Shown: positions 45,962 through 54,422 of the stretch, piece by piece
Numbering within the stretch: the first letter of the stretch is position 1
Layout of the letters: each line of letters begins with the position of its first letter
NCBI RefSeq assembly: GCF_000967965.1
Contig: NZ_LACC01000013.1
Coordinates: 62,001 to 126,000 of the forward strand
DNA length: 64,000 nt
Source of the DNA: Pseudomonas fluorescens
Lineage (GTDB): Bacteria > Pseudomonadota > Gammaproteobacteria > Pseudomonadales > Pseudomonadaceae
Direction of reading: 5' to 3'
Program-made: the position numbers and the translations under genes
The notes under the pieces: model-generated
The model's input: the letters and a program-made list of their open reading frames with translations, nothing else
What the model was told of the DNA's origin: nothing
Databases searched by the model: none

Positions 45962-46711
45962 TCAAACCGCCCGCAACGAAATAAACGAGTAATTCGCCGA
46001 CGTATCCGCCGCCAATTGCGCACCTGCGGCCAACACTTGCTCGGCAATGCCATCGCCGGACACATGAAACAGCCATTCGCTGCCCCACTCTGGCAACGTT
46101 TGCCCGGCCAGGTCGTCAATGAGCGCGGCGAACTCCGCCATATCCGGAAGATAGGCGGTAAACCCGTCGCCCTTCAGCGCCGTCGTACGAATCCCCAGCA
46201 ACGCACAAATCGCATCCTTCATCAGAATGTCATCACGATCCGCCTGACGGGAGCGCTGGATCAACTCCGACAATTCCCGGTCGACCAACTCACCACCGAC
46301 AATCAGGTCCGGTCCTTTTTCCCACGACTCAGGCGGACATTCCTTCACGGCGGTGTTCAGAGGTATGTGCGGATTGATTTCCATCGGATAGATACGGCAC
46401 ACCAGCGGCCGGCGTTCGTAGATGCGGCAGAGGTTGTCTTCGTCAAGATTCCGGCAGGGGCCGACATTGTAGGCGGCGAAGGTGATGGCCACGTACACCT
46501 CGGATTCACCGCTGCGCACCGCCGCCGAACGGCGTTCGGCGTGTTCGCGTTGGTGCATCGGCAGACCCAGGCCATTGCCCAGATACGCTTCCACCAGCAC
46601 GATCACCTGACCGCCATCGGCTGCCCACATCCGGGCTTCGCCCAGGGTCAGGGGCACATGGTGGTCGTTGCAGCATTTGCCGCAGCCTACACAGGAAAAG
46701 GTTGTATTCAT
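45962..46711 (-). CDS. YkgJ-family cysteine-cluster protein
   Basis: A 249-residue protein. The N-terminal Cys cluster (CVGCGKCC) and the later GPCRNLDEDNLCRIYERRPL with VCRIYPMEI form the CxxCxxCC / Cys pattern of YkgJ (putative zinc or iron binding). A C-terminal region of about 120 residues is additional. ATG 46711 starts right before the cluster; an in-frame ATG at 46738 is possible. Function unknown. Confidence 0.82.
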   Translation of the reverse strand: MNTTFSCVGCGKCCNDHHVPLTLGEARMWAADGGQVIVLVEAYLGNGLGLPMHQREHAERRSAAVRSGESEVYVAITFAAYNVGPCRNLDEDNLCRIYERRPLVCRIYPMEINPHIPLNTAVKECPPESWEKGPDLIVGGELVDRELSELIQRSRQADRDDILMKDAICALLGIRTTALKGDGFTAYLPDMAEFAALIDDLAGQTLPEWGSEWLFHVSGDGIAEQVLAAGAQLAADTSANYSFISLRAV

Positions 46712-46794
46712 CGAGCGTTCATTCGCATCACAGGGCATGAAACGGCGACAGAATGCCGCCGCAAAGGTCGCGATCGAAGCAAGTTATGCGCCAC

Positions 46795-47121
46795 TCAGTT
46801 TGCCTTGCCGGCCGGGCGGATGGAGTCCCATTCGGTGACGTACGCGGTTTTGCTCTTTTTGTTGTACAGGCACAACTCGGTGCCTTGTGCGCCTTTCATG
46901 TGCTTTTGCGGGTACTGACCCTGGAGCAGGAGCGCGGTATAGCCGACCCGGTCATCGAATTGCGCGGCGGTGCCGACCGGTTTGCTGTCCTTCAGGCCAC
47001 TGGCTTTGGTGCAGTTGGTGAGTACGGCTTTATCGTAGGTGGCCCAGGCGCCGGGGCTGGAGGCGTGGGCCTGGGTGGCGAGGGCAGTGAGGCAGAGAAT
47101 AGTCAGGGTTGCTGCTTTCAT
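46795..47121 (-). CDS. Small secreted/periplasmic protein, unknown
   Basis: A 108-residue protein with a signal peptide (AATLTILCLTALATQAHA, cleavage about residue 20). The mature part has two Cys (LTNCTKASG and TELCLYNKK) that could form a disulfide. Not recognised beyond 'conserved in Pseudomonas'. Confidence 0.72.
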   Translation of the reverse strand: MKAATLTILCLTALATQAHASSPGAWATYDKAVLTNCTKASGLKDSKPVGTAAQFDDRVGYTALLLQGQYPQKHMKGAQGTELCLYNKKSKTAYVTEWDSIRPAGKAN

Positions 47122-47193
47122 GGTTCAGGCATCCTTGGTGCTGTGACCGAAAGGTGAGTATGCCTGAAGGTTTTGAGGTGGTTGTGCCGGCCC

Positions 47194-47260
47194 CATCGCG
47201 AGCAAGCTCGCTCCCACATTTGGAATGCAATCCCCTGTGGGAGCGAGCTTGCTCGCAATG
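47194..47260. repeat. Paired inverted REP element (REPIN)
   Basis: CATCGCGAGCAAGCTCGCTC and GAGCGAGCTTGCTCGCAATG with a 20-bp spacer; the right end has one mismatch to the core. Confidence 0.86.
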
Positions 47261-47268
47261 GCGGTTTG

Positions 47269-47754
47269 TCAGAGCGGAACCGGTTCCCGGCGGACGGCGC
47301 GCATCCCGACGCTTTCATACAAGCGCCGCGCCCGAAGGTTGTCTTCACGTACCTTCAGGTCCACGAAACCTTCACGTCGCTGCTGGAACACCTTGAACGC
47401 CTGTAACAGCAGCGCACGGCCCAACCCCCGGCCCTGAAACCGCGGATGCACCACCAGGTTCTTGATATAGGCACTGGTCCAGCACTGGCAAACGCCCACC
47501 ACTTCCCCGGCATCCAGGGCAATGAAGCACAGGGCCGGGTCATATTCCGGGTCGGTTTCGAACTGCCGTTGCCACATCTCCAGCGCAGCTACGCGACCAC
47601 CGCCGTCGAGATAACCGAACTCCATCAACCGGTGCACGGCGGCGCCCAGTTCGGGACGGTATTCGCTCAGTTGCAGGCCGGCTGGCCACTCGGGGGAGGG
47701 CACGACAACAGAGAGGTCGCGCCGCATCAGCCAGCAGAATTCTTCGGTCAACAT
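47269..47754 (-). CDS. GNAT-family N-acetyltransferase
   Basis: A 161-residue acetyltransferase. Motif A is NLVVHPRFQGRGLGRALLLQ (the acetyl-CoA site R/Q-x-x-G-x-G/A), followed by VREDNLRARRLYESVGM. The acceptor is unknown. Its ATG directly follows the cheV stop (TGA-ATG), so translation is coupled and the enzyme may relate to chemotaxis or simply share the transcript. Confidence 0.88.
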   Translation of the reverse strand: MLTEEFCWLMRRDLSVVVPSPEWPAGLQLSEYRPELGAAVHRLMEFGYLDGGGRVAALEMWQRQFETDPEYDPALCFIALDAGEVVGVCQCWTSAYIKNLVVHPRFQGRGLGRALLLQAFKVFQQRREGFVDLKVREDNLRARRLYESVGMRAVRREPVPL

Positions 47755-48657
47755 TCAATAACCCTGTTCGGCGACAGCCTTGGCCGCGGTGATCAGGCAC
47801 TGGGTCAATTCCGGCGAAGAGAATTTGGTCAGCACCGCGTTCGCCCCCGCCAGTCGTGCTTTCTCGGCGTTCATCGCACTGTCCAGCGAGGTGTGCAGCA
47901 GTACATAAAGATGCGCGAAATCCGGGGTTTCCCGCAGGGTGCGGGTGAAGGCGTAGCCGTCCATCTCCGACATTTCGATGTCCGAGACGATCAGGTTGAT
48001 CTGCTGCGCGGTGCCTTGCAGGTCCAGCAGGCAGTCGATGGCTTCCTTGGCGCTGCGGGCGGTATGGCATTGCAGGCCAAGGTTACGCAGGGTGTGCACC
48101 GATTGCTGCAAGGCGACCTGGCTGTCGTCGACCACCAGGATGCGCGCGTTGCCGAGCAGCTCGGCGTCTTCCATGCTCAGTTCGGTCGGCGCCATTTCGA
48201 TTTGTGCCGGGGCGATGCCGTGGATGACTTTTTCGATGTCCAGCACTTGCACCAGGGTGCCATCGACCGACGTCACGCCGGTGATATAGGCACGCAAACC
48301 ACCAGAGCCGAAGGGCGGTGGGTGGATGTCGGTGGTCAGGCAATGGACGATCTTGCTCACGGCCTGCACGTGCAGGCCCTGCTTGGAACGGCTGACGTCG
48401 GTGACGATCAGGCAGCCGCCGTTCGGGTCTTCCAGCGGACGCTCGCCAATGGCACGGCTGAGGTCGATCACCGACAGCGAGGCACCGCGCAGGGTGGCGA
48501 TACCTTTTACGTGAGGGTGCGACTCCGGCAGCCTGGTCAGCGGCGGGCAGGGAATGATTTCACTGACCTTGAGCAGGTTGATCGCCATCAGCTTGCCGCT
48601 GCGCAAGGTAAACAGCAGAAGCGAAAGTGAGTCTGCGCGGGCTTTGGTGGAGGACAT
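47755..48657 (-). CDS. cheV: Chemotaxis coupling protein CheV
   Basis: A 300-residue scaffold. The CheW domain is at about residues 10-160 (TLRSGKLMAINLLKVSEIIP, TLRGASLSVIDLSRAIG). The receiver domain is at 172-298, with the phospho-acceptor Asp in LIVSDIEMSEMDGYAF. It links chemoreceptors to CheA and may buffer phosphate. No other che genes lie nearby. Coupled to a downstream acetyltransferase gene. Confidence 0.94.
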   Translation of the reverse strand: MSSTKARADSLSLLLFTLRSGKLMAINLLKVSEIIPCPPLTRLPESHPHVKGIATLRGASLSVIDLSRAIGERPLEDPNGGCLIVTDVSRSKQGLHVQAVSKIVHCLTTDIHPPPFGSGGLRAYITGVTSVDGTLVQVLDIEKVIHGIAPAQIEMAPTELSMEDAELLGNARILVVDDSQVALQQSVHTLRNLGLQCHTARSAKEAIDCLLDLQGTAQQINLIVSDIEMSEMDGYAFTRTLRETPDFAHLYVLLHTSLDSAMNAEKARLAGANAVLTKFSSPELTQCLITAAKAVAEQGY

Positions 48658-48783
48658 AGGAACCTTCTCTGGAAAAAGGTGACGGGCAATCCCGGGATCG
48701 CCAATGACTTCGATGCCGGGTTATCGACTTGTCGGGGGCAGGCTTTAGGGTGAATTCCCATCTTGGACCAAACGGTGGACCTT

Positions 48784-48937
48784 TGTGGCGAGGGAGCTTG
48801 ATTGTGGCGAGGGGGCTTGTCGGATCGCCGCACCGCCCCGTTGGGTCGCGAAGCGGCCCTTGGCTTTCCACTGTCAAACCGAGTCGCCGGATTTACGACC
48901 GCTTCGCGGCCGAACGGGGGCAAGCCCCCTCGCCACA
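48784..48937. repeat. Composite repeat of the second REP class
   Basis: Two tandem left copies (TGTGGCGAGGGAGCTTG at 48784 and TGTGGCGAGGGGGCTTG at 48803) face one inverted right copy ending at 48937. Inside lies another hairpin (GCGAAGCGGCC and GCTTCGCGGCC). This unit has one more arm than the simple pair at 16759-16890. Confidence 0.8.
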
Positions 48938-48963
48938 AAGACTCCACTCACCCTATAGCGACG

Positions 48964-50514
48964 CTATTTCATCCCCAACCGCTTGGCCATCCGCCCCAGG
49001 TTCGCCCGATCCAAGCCTAGCTCACGGGCCGCGCTTGCCCAGTTGTTGTTGTGCCGCTCCAGGCAGGCACCGATCAATTGGCGCTGATAATGCTCGGTGG
49101 CCTCGCGTAAATCGCCGGTCACCGCTTGCGTGATGGTGGCGACGGGTTGCTCGGCGGCGGCTTCAACGCTGGCGTTGGGCAAGTCGAAATCGGCTGCGCT
49201 CAAGCTGAGAATCTTCGGCCGTTCCTTGCAATTGCCCAAGGCCTTCAAGGCGCTACGGCCGATCAAGTGTTCAAGCTCGCGCACATTGCCGGGCCAGTCG
49301 TAGGCCAATAGCGCGGCCTGGGCGTCGCTGTTCAGGCGCAGGCTGTTGAGGCCCATGCGTGAGCGGTTCTGCTCCAGGAAGTAACCGCTGAGCAGCAGCA
49401 CATCACGCCCGCGATCGCGCAGGGCCGGTACCAGCAGCGGATAAACGCTGAGGCGATGGTAGAAGTCGGCGCGGTAACGGCCGCTGCGCACTTCTTCGGC
49501 GAGGTCACGGTTGGTCGCCGCGATCAGGCGCACGTCGACCTGATGCTCCTGGTCCGAACCCAGTCGCTGCAGTTGACCGCTCTGCAACACCCGCAGCAAC
49601 TTGGCCTGCACGGTCAGCGACAACTCACCGACTTCATCGAGGAACAGCGTGCCGCCGTTGGCCAGTTCGAATTTGCCGCGGCGGTCGTTCATCGCCCCGG
49701 TAAAGGCGCCGCGGACATGGCCGAACAACTCGCTTTCCACCAATGTGTCGGGCAGCGCGGCGCAGTTGAGGCTGATGATCGGCTTGTCGGCGCGGGGCGA
49801 GGCCGCGTGAATTGCCTGGGCCACCAACTCCTTGCCGACCCCGGTTTCGCCAGTGATCAACACGGTCAGGTCGCTGCCGCCCACCAGGCTGATTTCTTCG
49901 ACCAGACGCTTGTGGGCCTTGCTCTGGCCAATCATCTCGCGATTCTGCTGGCCGCTGGCCTGGCGGTAGACCTCGGCGCGTTGATGTTCATCTTCGACCC
50001 GGTTGTTCAAGCGTTCGATGCGCTCGGCGGCGTTGACCGTGGCCGCCGCGAGGCTGGCGAAGGCTTGCAGGGCATCCAGTTCGATCGGTTCGAAGCGCTC
50101 TGGGTCTAGGGCGTCGAGGGTCAGCAGACCCCAGGGGCGCTCGTCGATGAACAACGGGCAACCCATGCAGTCGTGGACTTCCAGATGATCATCGAGGCCA
50201 TCGACCAGACCGTCATAGGGGTCCGGCAAGTCGCTGTCGGCAGCGAAACGGGTCGGGCCGGGGCCGCTGAGCAGCGCTTCGAAACGCGGGTGCTCGCTGA
50301 CCTTGAAGCGCCGACCGAGGGTGTCGGTACTCAAGCCGTCGACGGCCAGCGGCACCAGCCATTCACCATCAAGGCGCAGCAGGGCGGCGGCGTCGCACGG
50401 GAGCAGGGCGCGCATGGCTTCCAGCAGGCGGCGATAACGTTCGCCCTCGGGCAATTCGCGGGACAGGTCGGAGACCAGGGGCAGCAGGGCAGTGAGCAGG
50501 GATTTTGCAGTCAT
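48964..50514 (-). CDS. norR: Nitric-oxide-responsive sigma-54 activator NorR (FhpR type)
   Basis: A 516-residue regulator. GAF sensor at about 20-165, with HDCMGCPLFIDERP around residue 114-127 that fits the non-haem iron NO sensor. AAA+ domain has Walker A GETGVGKE (222-229) and the sigma-54 contact GAFTGA. The Fis-type helix-turn-helix is at the C-terminus (NNNWASAARELGLDRANLGR). Divergent from hmp, with three GTC-N5-GAC boxes between; the first covers its own start codon, suggesting autoregulation. Confidence 0.93.
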   Translation of the reverse strand: MTAKSLLTALLPLVSDLSRELPEGERYRRLLEAMRALLPCDAAALLRLDGEWLVPLAVDGLSTDTLGRRFKVSEHPRFEALLSGPGPTRFAADSDLPDPYDGLVDGLDDHLEVHDCMGCPLFIDERPWGLLTLDALDPERFEPIELDALQAFASLAAATVNAAERIERLNNRVEDEHQRAEVYRQASGQQNREMIGQSKAHKRLVEEISLVGGSDLTVLITGETGVGKELVAQAIHAASPRADKPIISLNCAALPDTLVESELFGHVRGAFTGAMNDRRGKFELANGGTLFLDEVGELSLTVQAKLLRVLQSGQLQRLGSDQEHQVDVRLIAATNRDLAEEVRSGRYRADFYHRLSVYPLLVPALRDRGRDVLLLSGYFLEQNRSRMGLNSLRLNSDAQAALLAYDWPGNVRELEHLIGRSALKALGNCKERPKILSLSAADFDLPNASVEAAAEQPVATITQAVTGDLREATEHYQRQLIGACLERHNNNWASAARELGLDRANLGRMAKRLGMK

Positions 50515-50565
50515 AGTGACTCCGTGTAGTCGGTATGACTATAAGGTAGGTCGTGTCGAAATGAC
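50510..50565. promoter_or_regulatory. Three NorR-type enhancer boxes
   Basis: GTCATAGTGAC (50510-50520), GTCGGTATGAC (50529-50539) and GTCGAAATGAC (50555-50565) share GTC-N5-GAC and fit the NorR target GT-N7-AC. The first overlaps the norR ATG. Three sites upstream of the target is the arrangement known from E. coli norVW. Confidence 0.82.
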
Positions 50566-50606
50566 TATTAAGTTGTTAACTTGTTGATTTACAACGATTA
50601 AATAGT

Positions 50607-50622
50607 TGGCACGAAAGCTGAT
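50607..50622 (+). promoter_or_regulatory. Sigma-54 promoter candidate of hmp
   Basis: TGGCACG at -24 is perfect, but the -12 element reads CTGAT instead of TTGCW (GA instead of the invariant GC). It lies 49 bp before the hmp start and 41 bp after the last NorR box. Weak or atypical; another promoter is possible. Confidence 0.5.
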
Positions 50623-50670
50623 AAGCATAGGGTAATCCGTTAGCAATCCAAGAAGACCAGGAGTCACCTT

Positions 50671-51852
50671 ATGCTGAGCGCTCAAGACCGTGCCATCGTC
50701 AAATCCACCGTGCCGCTGCTCGAAAGCGGTGGTGAGGCGCTGATCACGCACTTCTACCGCATGATGCTCTCCGAATACCCGGAAGTCCGCCCGCTGTTCA
50801 ACCAGGCCCACCAGGCTAGTGGTGATCAGCCGCGTGCGTTGGCCAACGGCGTATTGATGTATGCGCGCCATATCGACCAGCTCGACCAGTTGGGCGACCT
50901 GGTGGCCAAAATCATCAACAAGCATGTGGCCCTGCAGATTCTGCCGGAGCACTACCCGATTGTCGGCACCTGCCTGCTGCGGGCCATCGCCGAAGTATTG
51001 GGCGAAGAGATCGCCACCCCGGAAGTGATCGCAGCCTGGGGCGCGGCCTACGGCCAACTGGCGGACATCCTGATCGGTGCCGAAACCAGCATCTACGACC
51101 AGAAGGAACAGGCACCGGGCGGCTGGCGCGGGGCGCGGGAATTCATCGTGACCGGCAAGGTCGAGGAGAGCGCCGAGATCACTTCGTTCTACTTCGAGCC
51201 CGCGGACAAAGGCCCGATCCTGGTGGCAGAACCCGGCCAGTACATCGGCATGAAACTGATCCTCGACGGTGAAGAGATCCGTCGTAACTACTCGCTGTCG
51301 GCGCTGGCAAACAAAGGCCAGTACCGTATCAGCGTCAAACGTGAGGACGGTGGCCGCGCTTCCAACTTCCTGCACGACCAGTTGCAGGTCGGCGCCAGCA
51401 TCCAGTTGTTCCCGCCATCGGGCGAGTTCGTCCTGACCGCCAGCGACAAGCCACTGGTGCTGATCAGCGGTGGCGTCGGCATCACCCCGACCCTGGCGAT
51501 GCTCGAAGCGGCGCTGGAGACCCAGCGGCCGGTGCATTTCATCCACTGCGCGCGCAACGGCAGCGTCCACGCTTTCCGCGACTGGATCGACGGCCTGGCC
51601 GAGCGTCACCCGCAACTCAAGCGTTTCTATTGCTACTCCGAAGACGACGGCGTGAGCCCGGCGGCGCACAAGGTCGGTTTGTTGAGCCAGCAGCAGTTGC
51701 ATGCATGGCTGCCGGAGCAGCGTGACCTGGATGTTTACTTCCTGGGGCCGAAAGGTTTCATGGCGTCCATCAAGCGCCACCTCAAGGCACTGGGTGTGCC
51801 GGAGAAGCAAAGCCGTTATGAGTTCTTCGGGCCTGCTGCGGCGCTGGAGTAA
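50671..51852 (+). CDS. hmp: Flavohaemoprotein nitric oxide dioxygenase
   Basis: A 393-residue enzyme that turns NO into nitrate with O2 and NADH. Globin domain 1-140 with proximal His85 (INKHVALQILPEHYPIVG). FAD domain with RRNYSLSALAN. NAD domain with LISGGVGITPTLAML and a C-terminal PKGFMASIKRHL region. Controlled by NorR from the divergent gene. AGGAG ribosome site before 50671. Confidence 0.96.
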   Translation: MLSAQDRAIVKSTVPLLESGGEALITHFYRMMLSEYPEVRPLFNQAHQASGDQPRALANGVLMYARHIDQLDQLGDLVAKIINKHVALQILPEHYPIVGTCLLRAIAEVLGEEIATPEVIAAWGAAYGQLADILIGAETSIYDQKEQAPGGWRGAREFIVTGKVEESAEITSFYFEPADKGPILVAEPGQYIGMKLILDGEEIRRNYSLSALANKGQYRISVKREDGGRASNFLHDQLQVGASIQLFPPSGEFVLTASDKPLVLISGGVGITPTLAMLEAALETQRPVHFIHCARNGSVHAFRDWIDGLAERHPQLKRFYCYSEDDGVSPAAHKVGLLSQQQLHAWLPEQRDLDVYFLGPKGFMASIKRHLKALGVPEKQSRYEFFGPAAALE

Positions 51853-51888
51853 GGGGGGCGCGGTGAGCCAGCCTCACCGCGTCGCCTT

Positions 51889-51966
51889 CATCGCGAGCAG
51901 GCTCGCTCCCACATTGGTCCGTGTCGTACGCAGATCAAATTGTGGGAGCGAGCCTGCTCGCGAATG
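51889..51966. repeat. Paired inverted REP element (REPIN)
   Basis: CATCGCGAGCAGGCTCGCTC and GAGCGAGCCTGCTCGCGAATG around a 33-bp spacer, after the hmp gene. Confidence 0.88.
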
Positions 51967-52125
51967 CCACACCTCAGTCCTGAACTGAAAAAAGCCAGAA
52001 AGTTAATCCCTCCTTAACCGCCTTATCGTCTATTCCCCCCGAATCCCCCTCACATGCTCCAGACTCTCAAAGGTCCGGGCCAGCGTGTAGACTGGCGGGC
52101 AATCGAAATCTTGAAGGGAAACGCG

Positions 52126-52635
52126 ATGAGCGATGAATCCATGCGGTTGGGGCGTGAACGGCGCTACCTGGTGTTGTTGGGCATCATTTGCCTGGCGCTG
52201 ATCGGCGGTGCGCTGTACATGCAAATTGTTCTGGGCGAGGCCCCTTGCCCGCTGTGCATCCTGCAACGTTACGCGTTGCTGCTGATCGCGATCTTCGCCT
52301 TCATCGGCGCCGCCATGCGCACCCGCCGCAGCATCACAGTGTTTGAAACCCTGGTGGTGATCTGTGCAGTGGCAGGTGCAGGCGTTGCCGGGCATCACGT
52401 CTTTACGCAGTTCTATCCGGCGGTCAGCTGCGGCATCGATGTGCTGCAACCGATTGTCGATGACTTGCCGCTGGCGAAGATCTTCCCGCTGGGTTTCCAG
52501 GTCGATGGTTTCTGCTCCACGCCCTACCCGCCGATCCTCGGTCTGTCGCTGGCGCAGTGGGCGCTGGTCGCCTTCGTGCTGATCGTGGTGCTGGTGCCGT
52601 TGCTGACCTCGCGTAACCGCAAAGCGCTGCGCTGA
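52126..52635 (+). CDS. dsbB: Disulfide bond formation protein DsbB
   Basis: A 169-residue inner-membrane protein that reoxidises DsbA and passes electrons to quinone. Four helices; first redox pair Cys41-Pro-Leu-Cys44, second pair Cys102 and Cys130 (AVSCGIDV, VDGFCSTPYP). ATG 52126 has GAAGGGAA upstream; the longer frame from 52054 overlaps unconserved sequence. A strong terminator follows, so it is not part of the cyo operon. Position beside the quinol oxidase is suggestive but could be chance. Confidence 0.95.
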   Translation: MSDESMRLGRERRYLVLLGIICLALIGGALYMQIVLGEAPCPLCILQRYALLLIAIFAFIGAAMRTRRSITVFETLVVICAVAGAGVAGHHVFTQFYPAVSCGIDVLQPIVDDLPLAKIFPLGFQVDGFCSTPYPPILGLSLAQWALVAFVLIVVLVPLLTSRNRKALR

Positions 52636-52663
52636 GGTCATCTGCCGCTACGCATTGTCGGAC

Positions 52664-52705
52664 AAAAAAGCCCCGTTCCTCGAAGAGAGGACCGGGGCTT
52701 TTTTT
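52664..52705 (+). terminator. dsbB terminator
   Basis: AAAAGCCCCG/CGGGGCTTTT stem with an inner TTCCTC/GAGAGGA extension and long A and T runs; works in both directions. Confidence 0.9.
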
Positions 52706-53186
52706 GGCTTGCAGAGCACATTTCAGAGGCTGGGTAAAAAGACTGTGACGGGCGGCAATCAAGGGTGCGACACATGTGCGACATGTTGTCACAGAGCGAG
52801 TGTCGCAGGGCGTTCGAGGAAGCCGGATTGGTGCATGGAAACGTAACGAAATTGGGCTGTTTTGCAGGCTTGCGGTTTTTTCCGTTGCGAGCACGAACAG
52901 GCAGTTTTAACAGGCTCTGGCGAATGGCCAGAGCCCCCGTCATATCGGGCCTTGGGCAAGGTCAGGGGCAGAGAGGAGGGACAGGATACTGTCTGAACCG
53001 TGGGTGGAAGACCTACTTATTTTGGTGTTTTTGTTGAGAATGAATTTCGATAAGATGCGCCACTTTTGCGAAAACGGTTAATGATTGTTGCCGGTTCGGA
53101 TAAAAATTATTTCGGGATGAGACATGGTTTATAAAACATTACATATCTACAATCGCCCGCACTGAATTCCCGGCACTGCTCAAATC

Positions 53187-53447
53187 TTAACCAGGGGTGA
53201 GCAGAAACAGGGTGTCGAGAGGTCTGGTGGCTTCATGCGATTCCCAGGTGTCGGAGCCTCCAACTACCCGCACCAAATGGAATTGGTCTGTAACAAGGCC
53301 TTTGACCACGTATTCGAATAAGAACTCACCGCAGGCCCGGGATTTGTCGTACAGCGTCTGACGCGCGACGGGCATGCCCTTATTCAATCCAAGAAAAATG
53401 CCAACCCTTGGCAGGGTGAAGTGTTGGCGATCAAAACCCAACTGCAT
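53187..53447 (-). CDS. Possible small protein gene upstream of cyoA (uncertain)
   Basis: An 86-codon open frame with fairly natural codon use and a protein-like composition (ACGEFLFEYVVKGLVTDQFH, SHEATRPLDTLFLLTPG). There is no good ribosome site for the first ATG; an internal ATG at codon 25 has AAGG close by. It overlaps the region where the cyoA promoter should lie. Not recognised; it may be spurious. Confidence 0.3.
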   Translation of the reverse strand: MQLGFDRQHFTLPRVGIFLGLNKGMPVARQTLYDKSRACGEFLFEYVVKGLVTDQFHLVRVVGGSDTWESHEATRPLDTLFLLTPG

Positions 53448-53474
53448 TGCGCAAGCTGCTTTAGAGGTCGTGAG

Positions 53475-54419
53475 ATGAGTAAAAACAGGTACCCCAGACT
53501 ACTAGGCTTATTGCCGCTGATCGGCACGTTGTTGCTGTCAGGCTGCAACATGACCTTGCTCAATCCCAAGGGCCAGGTTGGTCTGGACGAGCGAAACCTG
53601 ATCATCACCGCAACGCTGCTGATGCTGTTGGTCGTGGTTCCGGTCATCGTGATGACCTTCCTGTTCGCCTGGAAATACCGCGCGTCCAACACCAACGCCA
53701 CCTACACCCCGAAATGGAACCACTCCACCAAGATCGAGATCGCGGTGTGGGCTGTTCCGGTGCTGATCATCATTGCCCTGGGTTACGTCACCTACAAGTC
53801 GACCCACGCCCTTGACCCGTACAAGCCGCTGGAATCCGACGTCAAGCCTGTGACCATCGAAGTGGTCGCGCTGGACTGGAAGTGGCTGTTCATCTACCCG
53901 GAACAAGGCATCGCCACGGTCAACAAGATCGTGTTCCCGGCGCACACCCCGATCAACTTCAAGATCACTTCCGACGCCGTGATGAACTCGTTCTTCATCC
54001 CTGCGCTGGGTGGCCAGATCTACGCGATGGCGGGCATGCAGACCAAGCTGCACCTGATCGCCAACGAGAACGCTGAAATGGACGGTATCTCCGCCAACTA
54101 CAGCGGCGCGGGTTTCACCGGTATGAAATTCAAAGCGATCGCAACTTCCCAGGAAGATTTCGACGCCTGGGTAAGTGAAGTCAAAAAGGCACCTAAACAG
54201 CTTGAACAAGCTGAATACGCAGCCCTTTCCAAGCAGAGCCAGAACAACCCAGTCGAGCTCTACTCCTCGGTGACGCCGAACCTGTTCCAGACCATCGTCG
54301 ACAAGTACGAAGGCATGAAACCAGGCCCTAAGGTCAAGCACGAGAAAGAAGAGAAAGAAGTGGCCCAGATGGAAGGGATGGACTCGAGTTCGCATTCAGC
54401 TGCCGGGGCAGAGGAGTAA
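53475..54419 (+). CDS. cyoA: Cytochrome bo3 ubiquinol oxidase subunit II
   Basis: A 314-residue lipoprotein subunit. Lipobox LLLSGC with the lipidated Cys at position 24. Two membrane helices (about 50-70 and 90-110), then the cupredoxin domain without the CuA ligands, as expected for a quinol oxidase (DWKWLFIYPEQGIATVNKIV, SFFIPALGGQIYAMAGMQTK). ATG 53475 is chosen over a GTG 54 bp upstream because the lipoprotein signal begins here. First gene of cyoABCDE, 3 bp before cyoB. Confidence 0.96.
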   Translation: MSKNRYPRLLGLLPLIGTLLLSGCNMTLLNPKGQVGLDERNLIITATLLMLLVVVPVIVMTFLFAWKYRASNTNATYTPKWNHSTKIEIAVWAVPVLIIIALGYVTYKSTHALDPYKPLESDVKPVTIEVVALDWKWLFIYPEQGIATVNKIVFPAHTPINFKITSDAVMNSFFIPALGGQIYAMAGMQTKLHLIANENAEMDGISANYSGAGFTGMKFKAIATSQEDFDAWVSEVKKAPKQLEQAEYAALSKQSQNNPVELYSSVTPNLFQTIVDKYEGMKPGPKVKHEKEEKEVAQMEGMDSSSHSAAGAEE

Positions 54420-54422
54420 ACG

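Larger units (their letters stand above)
52636..53474. other. dsbB-cyoA intergenic region
   Basis: 839 bp, long for this genome. It contains the dsbB terminator, a 9-bp hairpin GGCTCTGGC/GCCAGAGCC (52913-52935) and a pair of GCGACA repeats around 52771-52790. The AT-rich stretch 53040-53165 probably holds the cyoA promoter. A minus-strand 86-codon frame (53187-53447) is listed separately with low confidence. Nothing else gene-like was seen. Confidence 0.5.

Noticed and set aside
52765..53037. 90-codon plus-strand frame after dsbB
   Set aside because: No ribosome site, unnatural composition, crosses the 9-bp hairpin.
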